From Caldilineaceae bacterium (GTDB lineage: Bacteria; Chloroflexota; Anaerolineae; Caldilineales; Caldilineaceae): a DNA stretch of 36,172 bases. This document shows, in pieces, positions 14,534 through 23,045 of the stretch (the stretch's first letter is position 1; every line of letters starts with the position of its first letter). The stretch spans positions 1 through 36,172 of the forward strand of contig JAHBVG010000077.1 of NCBI GenBank assembly GCA_019637695.1, in the 5' to 3' direction. Below the pieces are notes generated by a model, which ran no database searches, was not told the origin of the DNA, and saw only the letters and a program-made list of their open reading frames with translations. The position numbers and the translations under genes are program-made.

Positions 14534-17359
14534 ATGAACAGAAGACAAAGTGTAACCAAGTTCGGGAAAGGTCTGGCCCTACTCCTGACGCTCGTGTTGG
14601 GAATTATTCTGACTGCTACCAGTGTATTCGCTGTCAATAGTTACCTCAACGAGAATTTCAACTCAAATCCTCCTTTGGCGGCAACGAATACAGATGGTGC
14701 GTGGTATCCAGATCGATATCCGCCAGCAGCCTTTGAGAGTGCATCTCTGAATGGCGAAAATGCTCTGAAGCTTTCCATCAGCGCAGCGGATGGCGCTCAA
14801 TTACGGCCTGGTGGATATTCAAGCGCATTCTATAACACTCAGGGACGTAAGTTCAACCAGGAGGGATTAGGCGTCACAAAGCTGTCTGGGGACCTCTATA
14901 TCCCTGCCGATTGGGCAACAAGCTTTCGCCGCTCGGATATTTGGTCCACGGCGTTCAACGCATCCAATGTGGTTTCCTTCTACCCGATCATTGGCTTTCG
15001 GAATATAGATGGAGCTTCGCCAAACCTCAGCTACTGGGATGGTGCAGGGTGGGTAAATCTGGGCGCCCCCTCTGTATATGATGCTTGGTACTCTTTCTCG
15101 ATGGAGTTAGATGGTTCTGACATTGTCTATAAAGTCAACAGCGCTGAAGTGGGCAGATTGGGATCCAACAATTCTACCTATTTCGGTAACATCATTCTAC
15201 AGGCCTACAACTTCAATGATACCTCGCTGGGATCAAGTTACAATGCCGGGAATGCGTATGACGCCTTCTGGGACAATGTCAAAACAGCAACGATCACCCC
15301 GTTCTACAATGTCACTGCGGATACCTATCATCCGACCCTCCAGGCCGCCATCAATGCCGCTACGGCTGGCGACACCATCGAGGTAGCAGCGGGGACGTAC
15401 ACTGAGGAGATCAACCTCAATAAGGCAGTAACGATTGAGGGGGCCAATGCTGGCATCGCTGCTGGCGCGTATCCAGCCACGCGTGGCGCAGAGACTATCA
15501 TCAACGGCGGTTTCATCGTCTCTGCCTCGGGCGCAAAGATCGATGGCCTCACTATTCAGAATGGCCGTTCCTCGGGTGGTGTTAAAGTTGGTGTTGCGGT
15601 TGCTACCTCAACTGTAACCATTGCCAACACCATTATCGAGAGTGTTGCTTCGCCGGCCCAGAGCGATGGCATCTCGACCCAGCCAGGCAATAACAATCTC
15701 ACAGTGAGCAACAGCACAATCCGCAACAACTGGCGTGGGATCTATCTGAACCCCGGCAGTGGGCATGTGCTTACCGGCAACCTGATTGAGAGCAACAATG
15801 GGGTTGGCGTCGGCATTGGTTCGGATGGACTGAGCAACACCACGCTGGTGGGCAACACCTTCACGGGAAACAACCTGGAAGGATGGGGTTCCTCGGCTGT
15901 GGGAGCGAATGTCTCCGCTCATTTCAATGTCTTCAATGGTGGAGCCAATGGGATCTACCATTACGGCGGCAATGCGATTCATGCCATCAACAACTGGTGG
16001 GGAAATGCCAGCGGCCCGACCCATGCCAGTAATTCCGGTGGGACAGGCGCTGTTGTAACGAACAATGTGTTCTTTGATCCCTGGTTAGGTGTGGAAGTAT
16101 CTACAGTGGACGGCGCCATCCTGGACGAGGATGATGTTCTGTCCGGCCCCGACGGGAGCAGTGCGACGAACAACGGACCTGGCAACTACCTGGTGGTGCT
16201 GTCGAAGTTCGTGGAGAATCCCAGCGGTGTGCCGAACTTCACTGGGGCGAGTGCGTTCTATGACATCTTCGTAAGCGGAGCGACGGCAACAGACAGTCTG
16301 ACCGTGGTTTTGCCTGCAGCCCCTGGCGGCGGGCATCTCTACTACTACGACGGCAGCGAGTGGAAAGAAGTGTTGAATGGCGGCAATCCCATCTCCCCAT
16401 CCGGTGGTGTCTACACTTTCACGCTGGATGATACATCGGTGCCCAAGCTGACAGAGTTGGATGGCACGCCCTTCACCGGAGCGGGCAACGAAGAGATCAG
16501 CATCAGCCCCAGCACAAGCACTGTTGCGGCTGGCGAGACCTTCCAGGTGGTGGTGGAAGCCGGTTCCGACGCCCTCTTCGGCGTGGATGTGAGCCTCAAC
16601 TTCAGCACAACCGTCTTCAGCGTCACCAACATCGCCCTGGGCAGTGGGCTGACGCCGGGCACGATTGCGGTGAACACCTACAACAACAGCCTGGGCACCC
16701 TGCGCTTTGCCTACTCACAGCTAGGGGCGAATATCACAAATACCACGGGCATCAGCCTGACCCTGGCGACAGTGACCTTCCTGGCCCACAGCGCTGGCAA
16801 TGGGGAGATTGCTCTGGGCGCAGCGCTCTTCACCGACAAGGACGGCAACCCGGCCACGCCAGCGCCCCTGAACAGCCCGATTGCTCTGACGGTTGACCCC
16901 TCGCCCACGGTCTTTGTGGACGTGGCGTTGCAGGGTCGCAGTGACCATGCGGGGATGCAGTTGGAAGTCAAGCCGACGCTCACCGGCAACATCCTCTACG
17001 ACGCCACGGTGACAGCGGGCAAACTAGAGATTGCCAATGTACCTGCAGGGGGCTACACCGCTCGCGTCAGCGCTCCCAAGTACCTGGCGGCGGTGCAGGA
17101 CTTCACCCTGCCTGCCAACGTGGCGACCTATGACCTGGGTGGTGTGTTGACGTTGCGCGGCGGCGACATCAACGGCGACGACCGCATCAACATCCAGGAC
17201 CTGGTTCTCATCGGCGTCAACTTTGGCACGAACACTGCCAGCGCTGACATCAACGGCGATGGCATCGTCAACATCCAGGATCTTGCCATTGCCGCCGGTA
17301 ACTATGGTCTCCAAACCGGGAATGGCCCCTTCTCTGGCTATCCAGTCAACTGGGAGTAG
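14534..17359 (+). CDS. Large secreted protein: beta-helix, cohesin, and type I dockerin
   Basis: A 941-residue protein. The ATG at 14534 is chosen for its GAGGAG site, and a start 15 codons earlier is less likely. The signal peptide ends near TSVFA (about 33). Residues 35-255 look like a lectin/jelly-roll domain. A right-handed beta-helix covers about 260-515, with repeats of the type TVTIANTIIES, NLTVSNSTIRNN and HVLTGNLIESNN. Residues 545-640 are an unassigned beta module. A cohesin domain lies at about 650-790 (GETFQVVVEAGSDALFGVDVSLNFS, then SLGTLRFAYSQLG). A carboxypeptidase-regulatory-like domain follows (about 795-870), and a dockerin at about 876-930 has GDINGDDRINIQDLV and ADINGDGIVNIQDLA. 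Carrying both cohesin and dockerin lets it link to neighbours. The beta-helix suggests polysaccharide binding or cleavage, but I cannot identify catalytic residues. Confidence 0.88.
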   Translation: MNRRQSVTKFGKGLALLLTLVLGIILTATSVFAVNSYLNENFNSNPPLAATNTDGAWYPDRYPPAAFESASLNGENALKLSISAADGAQLRPGGYSSAFYNTQGRKFNQEGLGVTKLSGDLYIPADWATSFRRSDIWSTAFNASNVVSFYPIIGFRNIDGASPNLSYWDGAGWVNLGAPSVYDAWYSFSMELDGSDIVYKVNSAEVGRLGSNNSTYFGNIILQAYNFNDTSLGSSYNAGNAYDAFWDNVKTATITPFYNVTADTYHPTLQAAINAATAGDTIEVAAGTYTEEINLNKAVTIEGANAGIAAGAYPATRGAETIINGGFIVSASGAKIDGLTIQNGRSSGGVKVGVAVATSTVTIANTIIESVASPAQSDGISTQPGNNNLTVSNSTIRNNWRGIYLNPGSGHVLTGNLIESNNGVGVGIGSDGLSNTTLVGNTFTGNNLEGWGSSAVGANVSAHFNVFNGGANGIYHYGGNAIHAINNWWGNASGPTHASNSGGTGAVVTNNVFFDPWLGVEVSTVDGAILDEDDVLSGPDGSSATNNGPGNYLVVLSKFVENPSGVPNFTGASAFYDIFVSGATATDSLTVVLPAAPGGGHLYYYDGSEWKEVLNGGNPISPSGGVYTFTLDDTSVPKLTELDGTPFTGAGNEEISISPSTSTVAAGETFQVVVEAGSDALFGVDVSLNFSTTVFSVTNIALGSGLTPGTIAVNTYNNSLGTLRFAYSQLGANITNTTGISLTLATVTFLAHSAGNGEIALGAALFTDKDGNPATPAPLNSPIALTVDPSPTVFVDVALQGRSDHAGMQLEVKPTLTGNILYDATVTAGKLEIANVPAGGYTARVSAPKYLAAVQDFTLPANVATYDLGGVLTLRGGDINGDDRINIQDLVLIGVNFGTNTASADINGDGIVNIQDLAIAAGNYGLQTGNGPFSGYPVNWE

Positions 17360-17370
17360 AAATTGCAATC

Positions 17371-17400
17371 TGGGGAGAGCGTTCTGACATGCTCTCCCCA
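17371..17400 (+). terminator. 10-bp hairpin between the beta-helix and cohesin-dockerin genes
   Basis: TGGGGAGAGC (17371-17380) and GCTCTCCCCA (17391-17400) enclose a 10-base loop, 12 bases past the stop at 17359. There is no U-run, so it may slow or stabilise rather than end the transcript; the next gene starts 36 bases later. Confidence 0.5.
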
Positions 17401-17436
17401 CTCTCCGTTCTCTATCGACTAGCAAACGAGGACCCT

Positions 17437-18402
17437 ATGAACAGACACCTGCGTTCGATTGGTTTCATACTCTTGATTCTCTCCCTGTTGATCGCCATGC
17501 CGTTGTCAGCGCTGGCGGCTGTGGGGGATGTAACGTTAACGACGCCGAAAACCACCGTGGATGGCAACGAGCGCTTCCTTGTCTCCGTCAATGTGGAAGC
17601 CCCCGCCGGGCTGTATGGCGTGCAGTTAAGCCTGCAATACGATGACACCAAACTCAACGTACTCAACGTCAGCGCGGGCAGCGCCTGGCCCGTGGCCAAT
17701 ACCTTTGTGGCCCGCGCCACGGCATCTGGCGGTGGCTCTGCCGCCGAGACGATTGAATTCGCAGCCACCTTGAACAATGCGGGAACACTCTCTGGTTCCG
17801 GGGCGATTGAGCTCGTCTCGATTCTGGTGGAGGCAGAGAACCCCCCTGCGCAGACCACCACCACCATCGGCATCACCAATACGTTGCCGTTGATCTTCTC
17901 AAATGCGTCCGGGAACGCGCTGACCGTCAATGCACCCGCCAATCTGGTCATCACCATCAATGAGGCTCCAGAGGTGACGGGCGCAGTGACGCTGCAATCC
18001 CCCGGCACAGGACGCACTGTGGCCGTGACAGGGGTGAGTACTGACTCTTCCTCGGCTCAGGGACAGGCCAGCGTTGAGGTAGCATCGGCTGCTCCCTTTG
18101 CCTTGAGTCTGCCCACGGGAGATAACTTTATGCTGACTGCGGTGGCGGCCTGTCATCTGACCGCAGAGAAAACGGGCGTAGATTCGCCTTCCAGCGGGCA
18201 TACAGTGACGCTCCTGGCTGGCGACATCAACGGCGACAACCGCATCAACATCCAGGATCTGGCGGCGATTGGCAACCGCTTTGGCTTGACGCCACTCCCG
18301 GCCCAGCTCTGTACAGATCTCAACCAGGATGACATTGTCAATATTCTGGATCTCAGCCGTGCGGCCAGCAACTACGGTACACAAGGACCGCAGGGCTGGT
18401 AG
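17437..18402 (+). CDS. Secreted cohesin-dockerin protein
   Basis: A 321-residue protein with a CGAGGA ribosome site. The signal peptide ends at LSALA (27). The cohesin domain spans about 30-165 (TVDGNERFLVSVNVEAPAGLYGVQLSLQYDDTKLNVLNVS, then AETIEFAATLNNAGTLSGSGAIELVSI). A short carboxypeptidase-regulatory-like sandwich follows (about 185-250). The dockerin at about 262-316 has GDINGDNRINIQDLA and the variant TDLNQDDIVNILDLS, where Gln replaces the usual Gly before Asp. It is the smallest protein of the cluster with both partners and could form head-to-tail chains. Hairpins flank it on both sides. It has no catalytic domain or membrane anchor. Confidence 0.88.
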   Translation: MNRHLRSIGFILLILSLLIAMPLSALAAVGDVTLTTPKTTVDGNERFLVSVNVEAPAGLYGVQLSLQYDDTKLNVLNVSAGSAWPVANTFVARATASGGGSAAETIEFAATLNNAGTLSGSGAIELVSILVEAENPPAQTTTTIGITNTLPLIFSNASGNALTVNAPANLVITINEAPEVTGAVTLQSPGTGRTVAVTGVSTDSSSAQGQASVEVASAAPFALSLPTGDNFMLTAVAACHLTAEKTGVDSPSSGHTVTLLAGDINGDNRINIQDLAAIGNRFGLTPLPAQLCTDLNQDDIVNILDLSRAASNYGTQGPQGW

Positions 18403-18409
18403 CGATAAA

Positions 18410-18452
18410 GGGACTGGGGATCAGGAACCAGTATTTCCTGATCCCCAGTCCC
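18410..18452 (+). terminator. Perfect 18-bp hairpin built from CCCCAGT-type units
   Basis: The arms at 18410-18427 (GGGACTGGGGATCAGGAA) and 18435-18452 are exactly complementary around a 7-base loop. Another CCCCAGTCCC follows. There is no U-run. The heptad CCCCAGT is the same unit that forms an array inside the methyltransferase gene at 31201. It lies 8 bases past the cohesin-dockerin stop and 42 bases before the next start. Confidence 0.75.
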
Positions 18453-18493
18453 CAGTCCCTGACACTCAAACAAACCTATTGAATGGATCGCAC

Positions 18494-19756
18494 ATGTCTG
18501 CCTTTCTTCGCTTGATTCTGCTCGGCTCGCTGTTGGCGGTTGGGCTGCTGCTCTCCCCAGCCACCCAGGCCCAGGGCACACGTCTCTCCTGTCGCATTGA
18601 GCCATCCCCAGTTGCCGTAAACGGCCAGGCCGTTTTGACAGTCGAACTCGCCGGCGTGCAGAATCTCTACGGGTACGAGTTGAAGATGAACTACAATCCT
18701 GGACTTGTTCAGATCCAGGACGGCGACGCCGAGCGGGGGGGGACCAATCTGCAACTGGTATCGGAATTTATCAGCCCCGATTTTGTGGTACTCAACAGCG
18801 CCGAAAACGGGGTGATCAGCCTGGTGCTGACCCAGCTTGCCCCCAATCCTCCCCGCAGCGGCAATGGCATACTGGCACGGGCGACCCTTGTCGGCGTTGC
18901 CGCCGGCTTTGCCAACTTTGCGTTTACGGATGTCATCCTTTCCGACAACAACGGCCAGGTCATCCCCGTGCAGCGCCAGGATTGTTGGGTTGAAATCGGC
19001 ACATCGGGACAGCCCACGCCGACGCATACGGCTGTGCCAACACAGGTCCCCACCAATACGCCAGCGCCGACGGCCACGTGGACGGCCATGGCGCAAGTCC
19101 CCACGGCGACCTTTACGCCTGTACCGCCGACTGCTACATTCACCCCGCTGCCGCCAACGCCCACGTCGGTCCCTGCACAGGGATTCACGTTCTCCGATGA
19201 GCAGGATGCCATCACCCCGGAGACGCCGACGGCAACCGCCACAATTTTTGTCGTCACCACACCCACGTTACCTGCCCCAACAGCCGATCTATCGGCACTG
19301 CGCGTGGATGACGTACAATCTCCCCAGAGCGAAGCCGCGACTGCACCGGTTGGGCAGAGCGTGGGGGAATCTTCTGCCTGGGCCGGGGCAGACAATACCG
19401 CGTCGCAGTTACAATCGCCGATGCCGGCGGCAGGCCAGGAAGTACTCTCTCCCGTCAGCCTTGAAGCTGCCCCGGTAGTGCAGACAGAACCGATTGGGGC
19501 TACGGATCTGCCATCAGCAGTGGGTGAAGTCCTCATCCCCACAGCGACGGTTGAACCGACGCCAACGCCGACGCCCACCGCGCTGATGATTGCACGGGTG
19601 GTCCAGCCTGCGCCGCTGCCCGTTGAGATGGTCCAGCAACCTGAGGCGATAGCGCCGCCCCTCACCCGTGACTTATTATTGCCCAGGCTGGGCTGGATTT
19701 TTCTGCTGGTGACATCCGTATTGATGGTTGCCGCCTGGCGATTGCGCAGATCTTGA
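18494..19756 (+). CDS. Membrane-anchored cohesin protein with Pro/Thr-rich stalk
   Basis: A 420-residue protein. The ATG at 18494 is chosen for the signal peptide MSAFLRLILLGSLLAVGLLLSPATQAQG; the reading frame is open further upstream through the hairpin, which is unlikely coding. A cohesin domain covers about 30-170 (VNGQAVLTVELAGVQNLYGYELKMNYNPGLVQIQDG, then ISPDFVVLNSAENGVISLVLTQLAP). A Pro/Thr-rich linker (about 173-230) and more low-complexity sequence to about 390 form a stalk. The C-terminus is a membrane helix with a basic end (LGWIFLLVTSVLMVAAWRLRRS). The layout suits a surface receptor for dockerin proteins. No sortase LPxTG is present; the preceding LLLPRLG is only vaguely similar. 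Confidence 0.85.
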   Translation: MSAFLRLILLGSLLAVGLLLSPATQAQGTRLSCRIEPSPVAVNGQAVLTVELAGVQNLYGYELKMNYNPGLVQIQDGDAERGGTNLQLVSEFISPDFVVLNSAENGVISLVLTQLAPNPPRSGNGILARATLVGVAAGFANFAFTDVILSDNNGQVIPVQRQDCWVEIGTSGQPTPTHTAVPTQVPTNTPAPTATWTAMAQVPTATFTPVPPTATFTPLPPTPTSVPAQGFTFSDEQDAITPETPTATATIFVVTTPTLPAPTADLSALRVDDVQSPQSEAATAPVGQSVGESSAWAGADNTASQLQSPMPAAGQEVLSPVSLEAAPVVQTEPIGATDLPSAVGEVLIPTATVEPTPTPTPTALMIARVVQPAPLPVEMVQQPEAIAPPLTRDLLLPRLGWIFLLVTSVLMVAAWRLRRS

Positions 19757-19797
19757 TCCATTCGATCATCGTGACATTTACCTTGGGAAAAGTTGCC

Positions 19798-21312
19798 ATG
19801 TCGCATAGATACGATTTTCAAAAAGACGTTTGTACTCATACTCTCTGCGTTGTGTCTGGCGTGCAGAATAGATTGCCAGTCGCCCGCTGCTGGCAGCGAG
19901 GCGTTGCCCTGGCCATGGGGATCTTGCTCATTTTGGCCTTATCGCTCCTCTCCAGCCGCCAGGCTGCGGCGCAACAATCGCCGATCTTACGCTGTCGGGT
20001 GGACGGCACATCAATCGCAGTCGCTGGCAATGCGACATTTGTGATTGAGCTGCTGAATGTCGATGATCTCTACGGCTATGAATTGACGCTCAGATTCAAC
20101 GGCGCGCGTGTCCATTTTGAAGATGCTGATCCCGGCAGGGCAGGGGTTAATTTTCAGGTGGGGGATTTCCTTTCGCCGGATTTTGTGGTCCTCAACGATG
20201 TGAACAACACCACCGGCCAGGCCCAATTGGCCTTGACCCAGTTAAGTCCCAGTGAACCAGTCAGCGGCTCAGGGGAACTGGGGCGCGCCACTATCAAAGG
20301 TGTTTCCTCCGGCATGGTCAGCTTTAGTTTTGCCGATGTTGTGCTGTCGGACCCAACCGGGGTTGCCATCCCGGTGACGTTACAAGGCTGTTCCATTGAG
20401 GTGTTACCGGGCGAGACTACGCCTCCGCCACCCGACGGCGACGCCATTATTGTTGTGGAACCTGGCGCCGGGTCAACTCTGGTCTACACCAATACCAACG
20501 GCCTGCCCATCACCATCCAGATCCCGGCCGGCGCTGTCACCGATACGATCACGCTGGTCTATACAGAAGGGACGATGCCATCGACGGGGCCATTGGGTCT
20601 CCAGTTTGCCGGCGTCCATTTCTGGCTGGAGGCGTATCGCAACAACGTAAAAATCGAGGGCTTTGTTTTCCAGATCCCCATTCAGGTCGAACTCCGCTAC
20701 CTGGATGCAGATGTGATCGGCCTTGCCGAAGAGAGCATTATGCTCTACTATTTCAATCGGCTACAGGGAGCGTGGGCCACCGATGGCATCGAGATCGTAG
20801 ATCGAAACCTTGTGAGCAATCGACTCTTTGTCAGCCTTGCCCACCTGAGCGAGTTTGCTACCTTTACCACACCCTCCAATGCGGCTGAGACAGGCAGCAT
20901 CACCGGCGAGGTCTTTCAGGATGTGAATCTCAACGGTATCCGCGAGATCGGCGAAGGCGGCGTGCGCGCCCTGGTGAAGCTCTATCTCCTCGACACTGAG
21001 CGGCAATGGACGACGCTAAGTCAGGCGGATGGTAGTTACAATTTCCGTCGACTGCCAGATGGCGTCTATTTTATCGAAGTCGTCCCGCTTCTGGATGTCA
21101 ATTATATTTTGACGACATCGGCGACGATCAACGTGCAGGTGAGCAACGGCGGCGGTGTATCAGGGGCTAATTTTGGTATTGCTTTTCAGGAACCATGGGT
21201 TCTTTACCTTGTCCTGATCAGCCAATCGAATGCAGTGAGACTAGACAACAATCCCGACAAGGTTGGGGATATTCTTGTGTTCAATCATGCGATGGAGATT
21301 GGGGATGAATGA
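19798..21312 (+). CDS. Secreted cohesin protein with ZU5-like and SdrD-B-like domains
   Basis: A 504-residue protein. ATG 19798 is chosen; a TTG overlapping the previous stop is also possible. The ribosome site is weak. A signal or anchor helix lies at about 36-52 (VALAMGILLILALSLL). The cohesin domain at about 62-195 parallels the previous gene (LSPDFVVLNDVNNTTGQAQLALTQLSPSEPVSGSGELGRATI). A middle region of about 215-360 (PITIQIPAGAVTDTITLVYTEG, then LSEFATFTTP) resembles ZU5-type modules. An SdrD-B/CNA-B-like domain covers about 363-465 (GSITGEVFQDVNLNGIREIGEGGVRALVKLYLLD). No dockerin is seen. The last part reads EPWVLYLVLISQ. Its stop overlaps the next start by 8 bases, so translation is coupled. 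Confidence 0.85.
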   Translation: MSHRYDFQKDVCTHTLCVVSGVQNRLPVARCWQRGVALAMGILLILALSLLSSRQAAAQQSPILRCRVDGTSIAVAGNATFVIELLNVDDLYGYELTLRFNGARVHFEDADPGRAGVNFQVGDFLSPDFVVLNDVNNTTGQAQLALTQLSPSEPVSGSGELGRATIKGVSSGMVSFSFADVVLSDPTGVAIPVTLQGCSIEVLPGETTPPPPDGDAIIVVEPGAGSTLVYTNTNGLPITIQIPAGAVTDTITLVYTEGTMPSTGPLGLQFAGVHFWLEAYRNNVKIEGFVFQIPIQVELRYLDADVIGLAEESIMLYYFNRLQGAWATDGIEIVDRNLVSNRLFVSLAHLSEFATFTTPSNAAETGSITGEVFQDVNLNGIREIGEGGVRALVKLYLLDTERQWTTLSQADGSYNFRRLPDGVYFIEVVPLLDVNYILTTSATINVQVSNGGGVSGANFGIAFQEPWVLYLVLISQSNAVRLDNNPDKVGDILVFNHAMEIGDE

Positions 21313-22171
21313 GAAACAATGCGCGATTCGTCTGTTGTCTACGGCGATGGCGCTGGCAGCAGGAATGGCGGCGTTGCTTTTCACAACTCTGGGGATGGTA
21401 GGGGCTATTGGATCTTCGACACAGTTGCGCTTCAACCCAGCCACAGCCGATTTATCGGCGGGCGCGCCTGTCACCGTCGCCATCCGCATTGAACAGGTTG
21501 AAAGCCTCTATGGGTTGGAACTGGAGCTTCTCTTCGATCCGTCGGTGGTACTGGTCGAAGCGATCCAACCGGGTACATTTCTCAGCGCCGATTTTGTGGT
21601 GCGCCAACAAGTGGATCAGCCGCATGGCAGAGCAAGGTTAGCCTACACACAACTCGCCCCAGAAGCGCCGCGTACTGGCAGCGGCGACATCGCTTTGGTG
21701 CGGATGCGCGCCCAGGCGTGTCTGGGTGAATCTCCTTTGCAGCTTGCCAATGTGATCCTCTCGGACGATAACGGGACAGCAATTCCCTACACCCTGCACA
21801 TGGGGACAACGAGCAGTGGCAGCGCCCCCGCCAATCGACAGATCAGTGGCTCGATCTTCCACGATCTCGACGAGAACGGACAGCCCTCCGCCGGCGAGAT
21901 GCTCCTGGGTGGCTGGCCTGTCTTCTTGCAGCGACTGGCGGTTGAGCCGACCGGGCCGGAACGAGTGGTCCTTTCCCAATCAGACGGCAACTTTCAATTC
22001 ACCAATATCCCCTGTGGGCGTTATCAACTGTGGACCCAAAACGGGGAGGAGCGAGTACTGACCCAGACAGTGGTTCTCTCATCGACAATGGACGTGAGCT
22101 TGTCGTTGCCCGTGACCGGAACCCTGACCTATCCCTGGCAGCGGCTCTTCCTGCCAGCGGTGACGCGCTAG
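21305..22171 (+). CDS. Secreted cohesin protein with SdrD-B-like domain
   Basis: A 288-residue protein whose ATG overlaps the stop of the upstream gene, with GGAGATTGGGG before it. The signal region is LLSTAMALAAGMAALLFTTLGMVGA (about 10-34). The cohesin lies at about 40-165 (PVTVAIRIEQVESLYGLELELLFDPSVVLVEAIQPGTFLSADFVV, then GRARLAYTQLAPEAPRTGSGD). An SdrD-B-like domain follows (about 173-270, ISGSIFHDLDENGQPSAGEMLLGG). The C-terminus ends in WQRLFLPAVTR, a tail of aromatic and LPxxxR that also appears in other Chloroflexota secreted proteins I recall; its role is unknown. It is the third cohesin in a row without a dockerin and probably arose by duplication. Confidence 0.85.
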   Translation: MNEKQCAIRLLSTAMALAAGMAALLFTTLGMVGAIGSSTQLRFNPATADLSAGAPVTVAIRIEQVESLYGLELELLFDPSVVLVEAIQPGTFLSADFVVRQQVDQPHGRARLAYTQLAPEAPRTGSGDIALVRMRAQACLGESPLQLANVILSDDNGTAIPYTLHMGTTSSGSAPANRQISGSIFHDLDENGQPSAGEMLLGGWPVFLQRLAVEPTGPERVVLSQSDGNFQFTNIPCGRYQLWTQNGEERVLTQTVVLSSTMDVSLSLPVTGTLTYPWQRLFLPAVTR

Positions 22172-22192
22172 TTTTCATCGGGGTATACCATT

Positions 22193-22669
22193 TTGCCCTC
22201 CCCCGCCCTGCTGCTGATCGTCTGCACCGGCAATATCTGTCGTTCGCCTATGGTGATGGCGTTGATACGCCAGAAGCTCCAAGAGGCAGGCTTATCCGAG
22301 CAAATCGAAGTGCGTTCAGCGGGCACGCTTGGATTGGAGGGCGCGACCGCCAGCCGACATGGTGTCGAATTGCTGGCCCAGCGTGGCATCGATCTCTCCC
22401 ACCACCGCTCTCGCCTGCTAACGCTACAAGAAGTGGAGAAGGCAGACCTGATCCTGGTGATGGAAGAGAGCCATCGCCAGTTAATCTCCAACCGATCCCC
22501 AGAGTACCTGTCAAAAATCCTGCTCTTCCATGAACTGGTGGAAGAAAAGAGCAATCTCTCTGACCCCTACGGCGGCGAACGGGATGAATATGCTGCCACC
22601 CTGGCGCGTATTGATTACGTTCTTGACGCGGGGTGGCAGCGTCTGCTGGCAGAACTGGGTAGGACGTGA
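22193..22669 (+). CDS. Low-molecular-weight protein-tyrosine phosphatase
   Basis: A 158-residue cytosolic enzyme starting at a TTG, with GGGGT upstream. The P-loop reads CTGNICRSP near residues 11-19, matching C-x5-R-S. The general-acid loop DPYGG lies near residues 123-127. The spacing and length fit the LMW-PTP family, whose bacterial members often control exopolysaccharide or capsule assembly together with tyrosine kinases; arsenate reductase is the alternative family use. It starts 21 bases after the last cohesin gene and may be co-transcribed with the cluster, which would link it to surface assembly. That link is an inference. No tyrosine kinase is in the window. Confidence 0.92.
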   Translation: MPSPALLLIVCTGNICRSPMVMALIRQKLQEAGLSEQIEVRSAGTLGLEGATASRHGVELLAQRGIDLSHHRSRLLTLQEVEKADLILVMEESHRQLISNRSPEYLSKILLFHELVEEKSNLSDPYGGERDEYAATLARIDYVLDAGWQRLLAELGRT

Positions 22670-22769
22670 GGAGCGGAGGAGTAGGGGAATGGGGCAAGCT
22701 ATCGACAAAAAGGAGAAACTCCACCTTTTCCCAACAAGACAAACCCTCAGGGAGAGAAATTGTCGATTT

Positions 22770-22798
22770 TTGACGCGCTGCTCACTTTATGCTATCTT
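22770..22798 (+). promoter_or_regulatory. Promoter of the tRNA-Arg gene
   Basis: TTGACG at 22770-22775 and TATCTT at 22793-22798 are 17 bases apart. Transcription would begin near 22805, a few bases before the tRNA. Confidence 0.75.
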
Positions 22799-22811
22799 AC
22801 CCTGGTTATTG

Positions 22812-22884
22812 GTCCCCGTAGCTCAGAGGATAGAGCAGAGGTTTCCTAAACCTTTGGTCGCAGGTTCAACTCCTGCCGGGGGCA
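22812..22884 (+). tRNA. tRNA-Arg, anticodon CCT
   Basis: A full cloverleaf folds by eye in 73 bases. The acceptor GTCCCCG pairs with CGGGGGC, with one G-U. The D arm is GCTC...GAGC. The anticodon stem GAGGT/ACCTT holds the loop TTCCTAA, so the anticodon is CCT (reads AGG, Arg). The T arm GCAGG-TTCAACT-CCTGC is perfect. The discriminator is A. CCA is not encoded. It marks the left side of the defence island and could have been its integration site. Confidence 0.95.
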
Positions 22885-23045
22885 CTGGAGGCACTATCGT
22901 ATTTCCAATCGATTTCATGCGCCTGGTTGACCCTTCACTCTCTTCTTCGTAATCACCCCACCAGCGCCTGTTGATGAAGATCCAGCCACGCTGGGTCCAT
23001 TCATTGTTGCAAAAAACAAAGACGTTATCGGATATAGCCCACCCT

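Noticed and set aside
18709..19839. 376-codon minus-strand frame opposite the cohesin-TM gene
   Set aside because: Val/Gly-repeat composition is just the reverse of the Pro/Thr linker.
22885..23045. Attachment-site copy of the tRNA 3' end for an integrated island
   Set aside because: I looked for a repeat of the tRNA 3' end in the downstream sequence and did not see one; no integrase gene is in the window.
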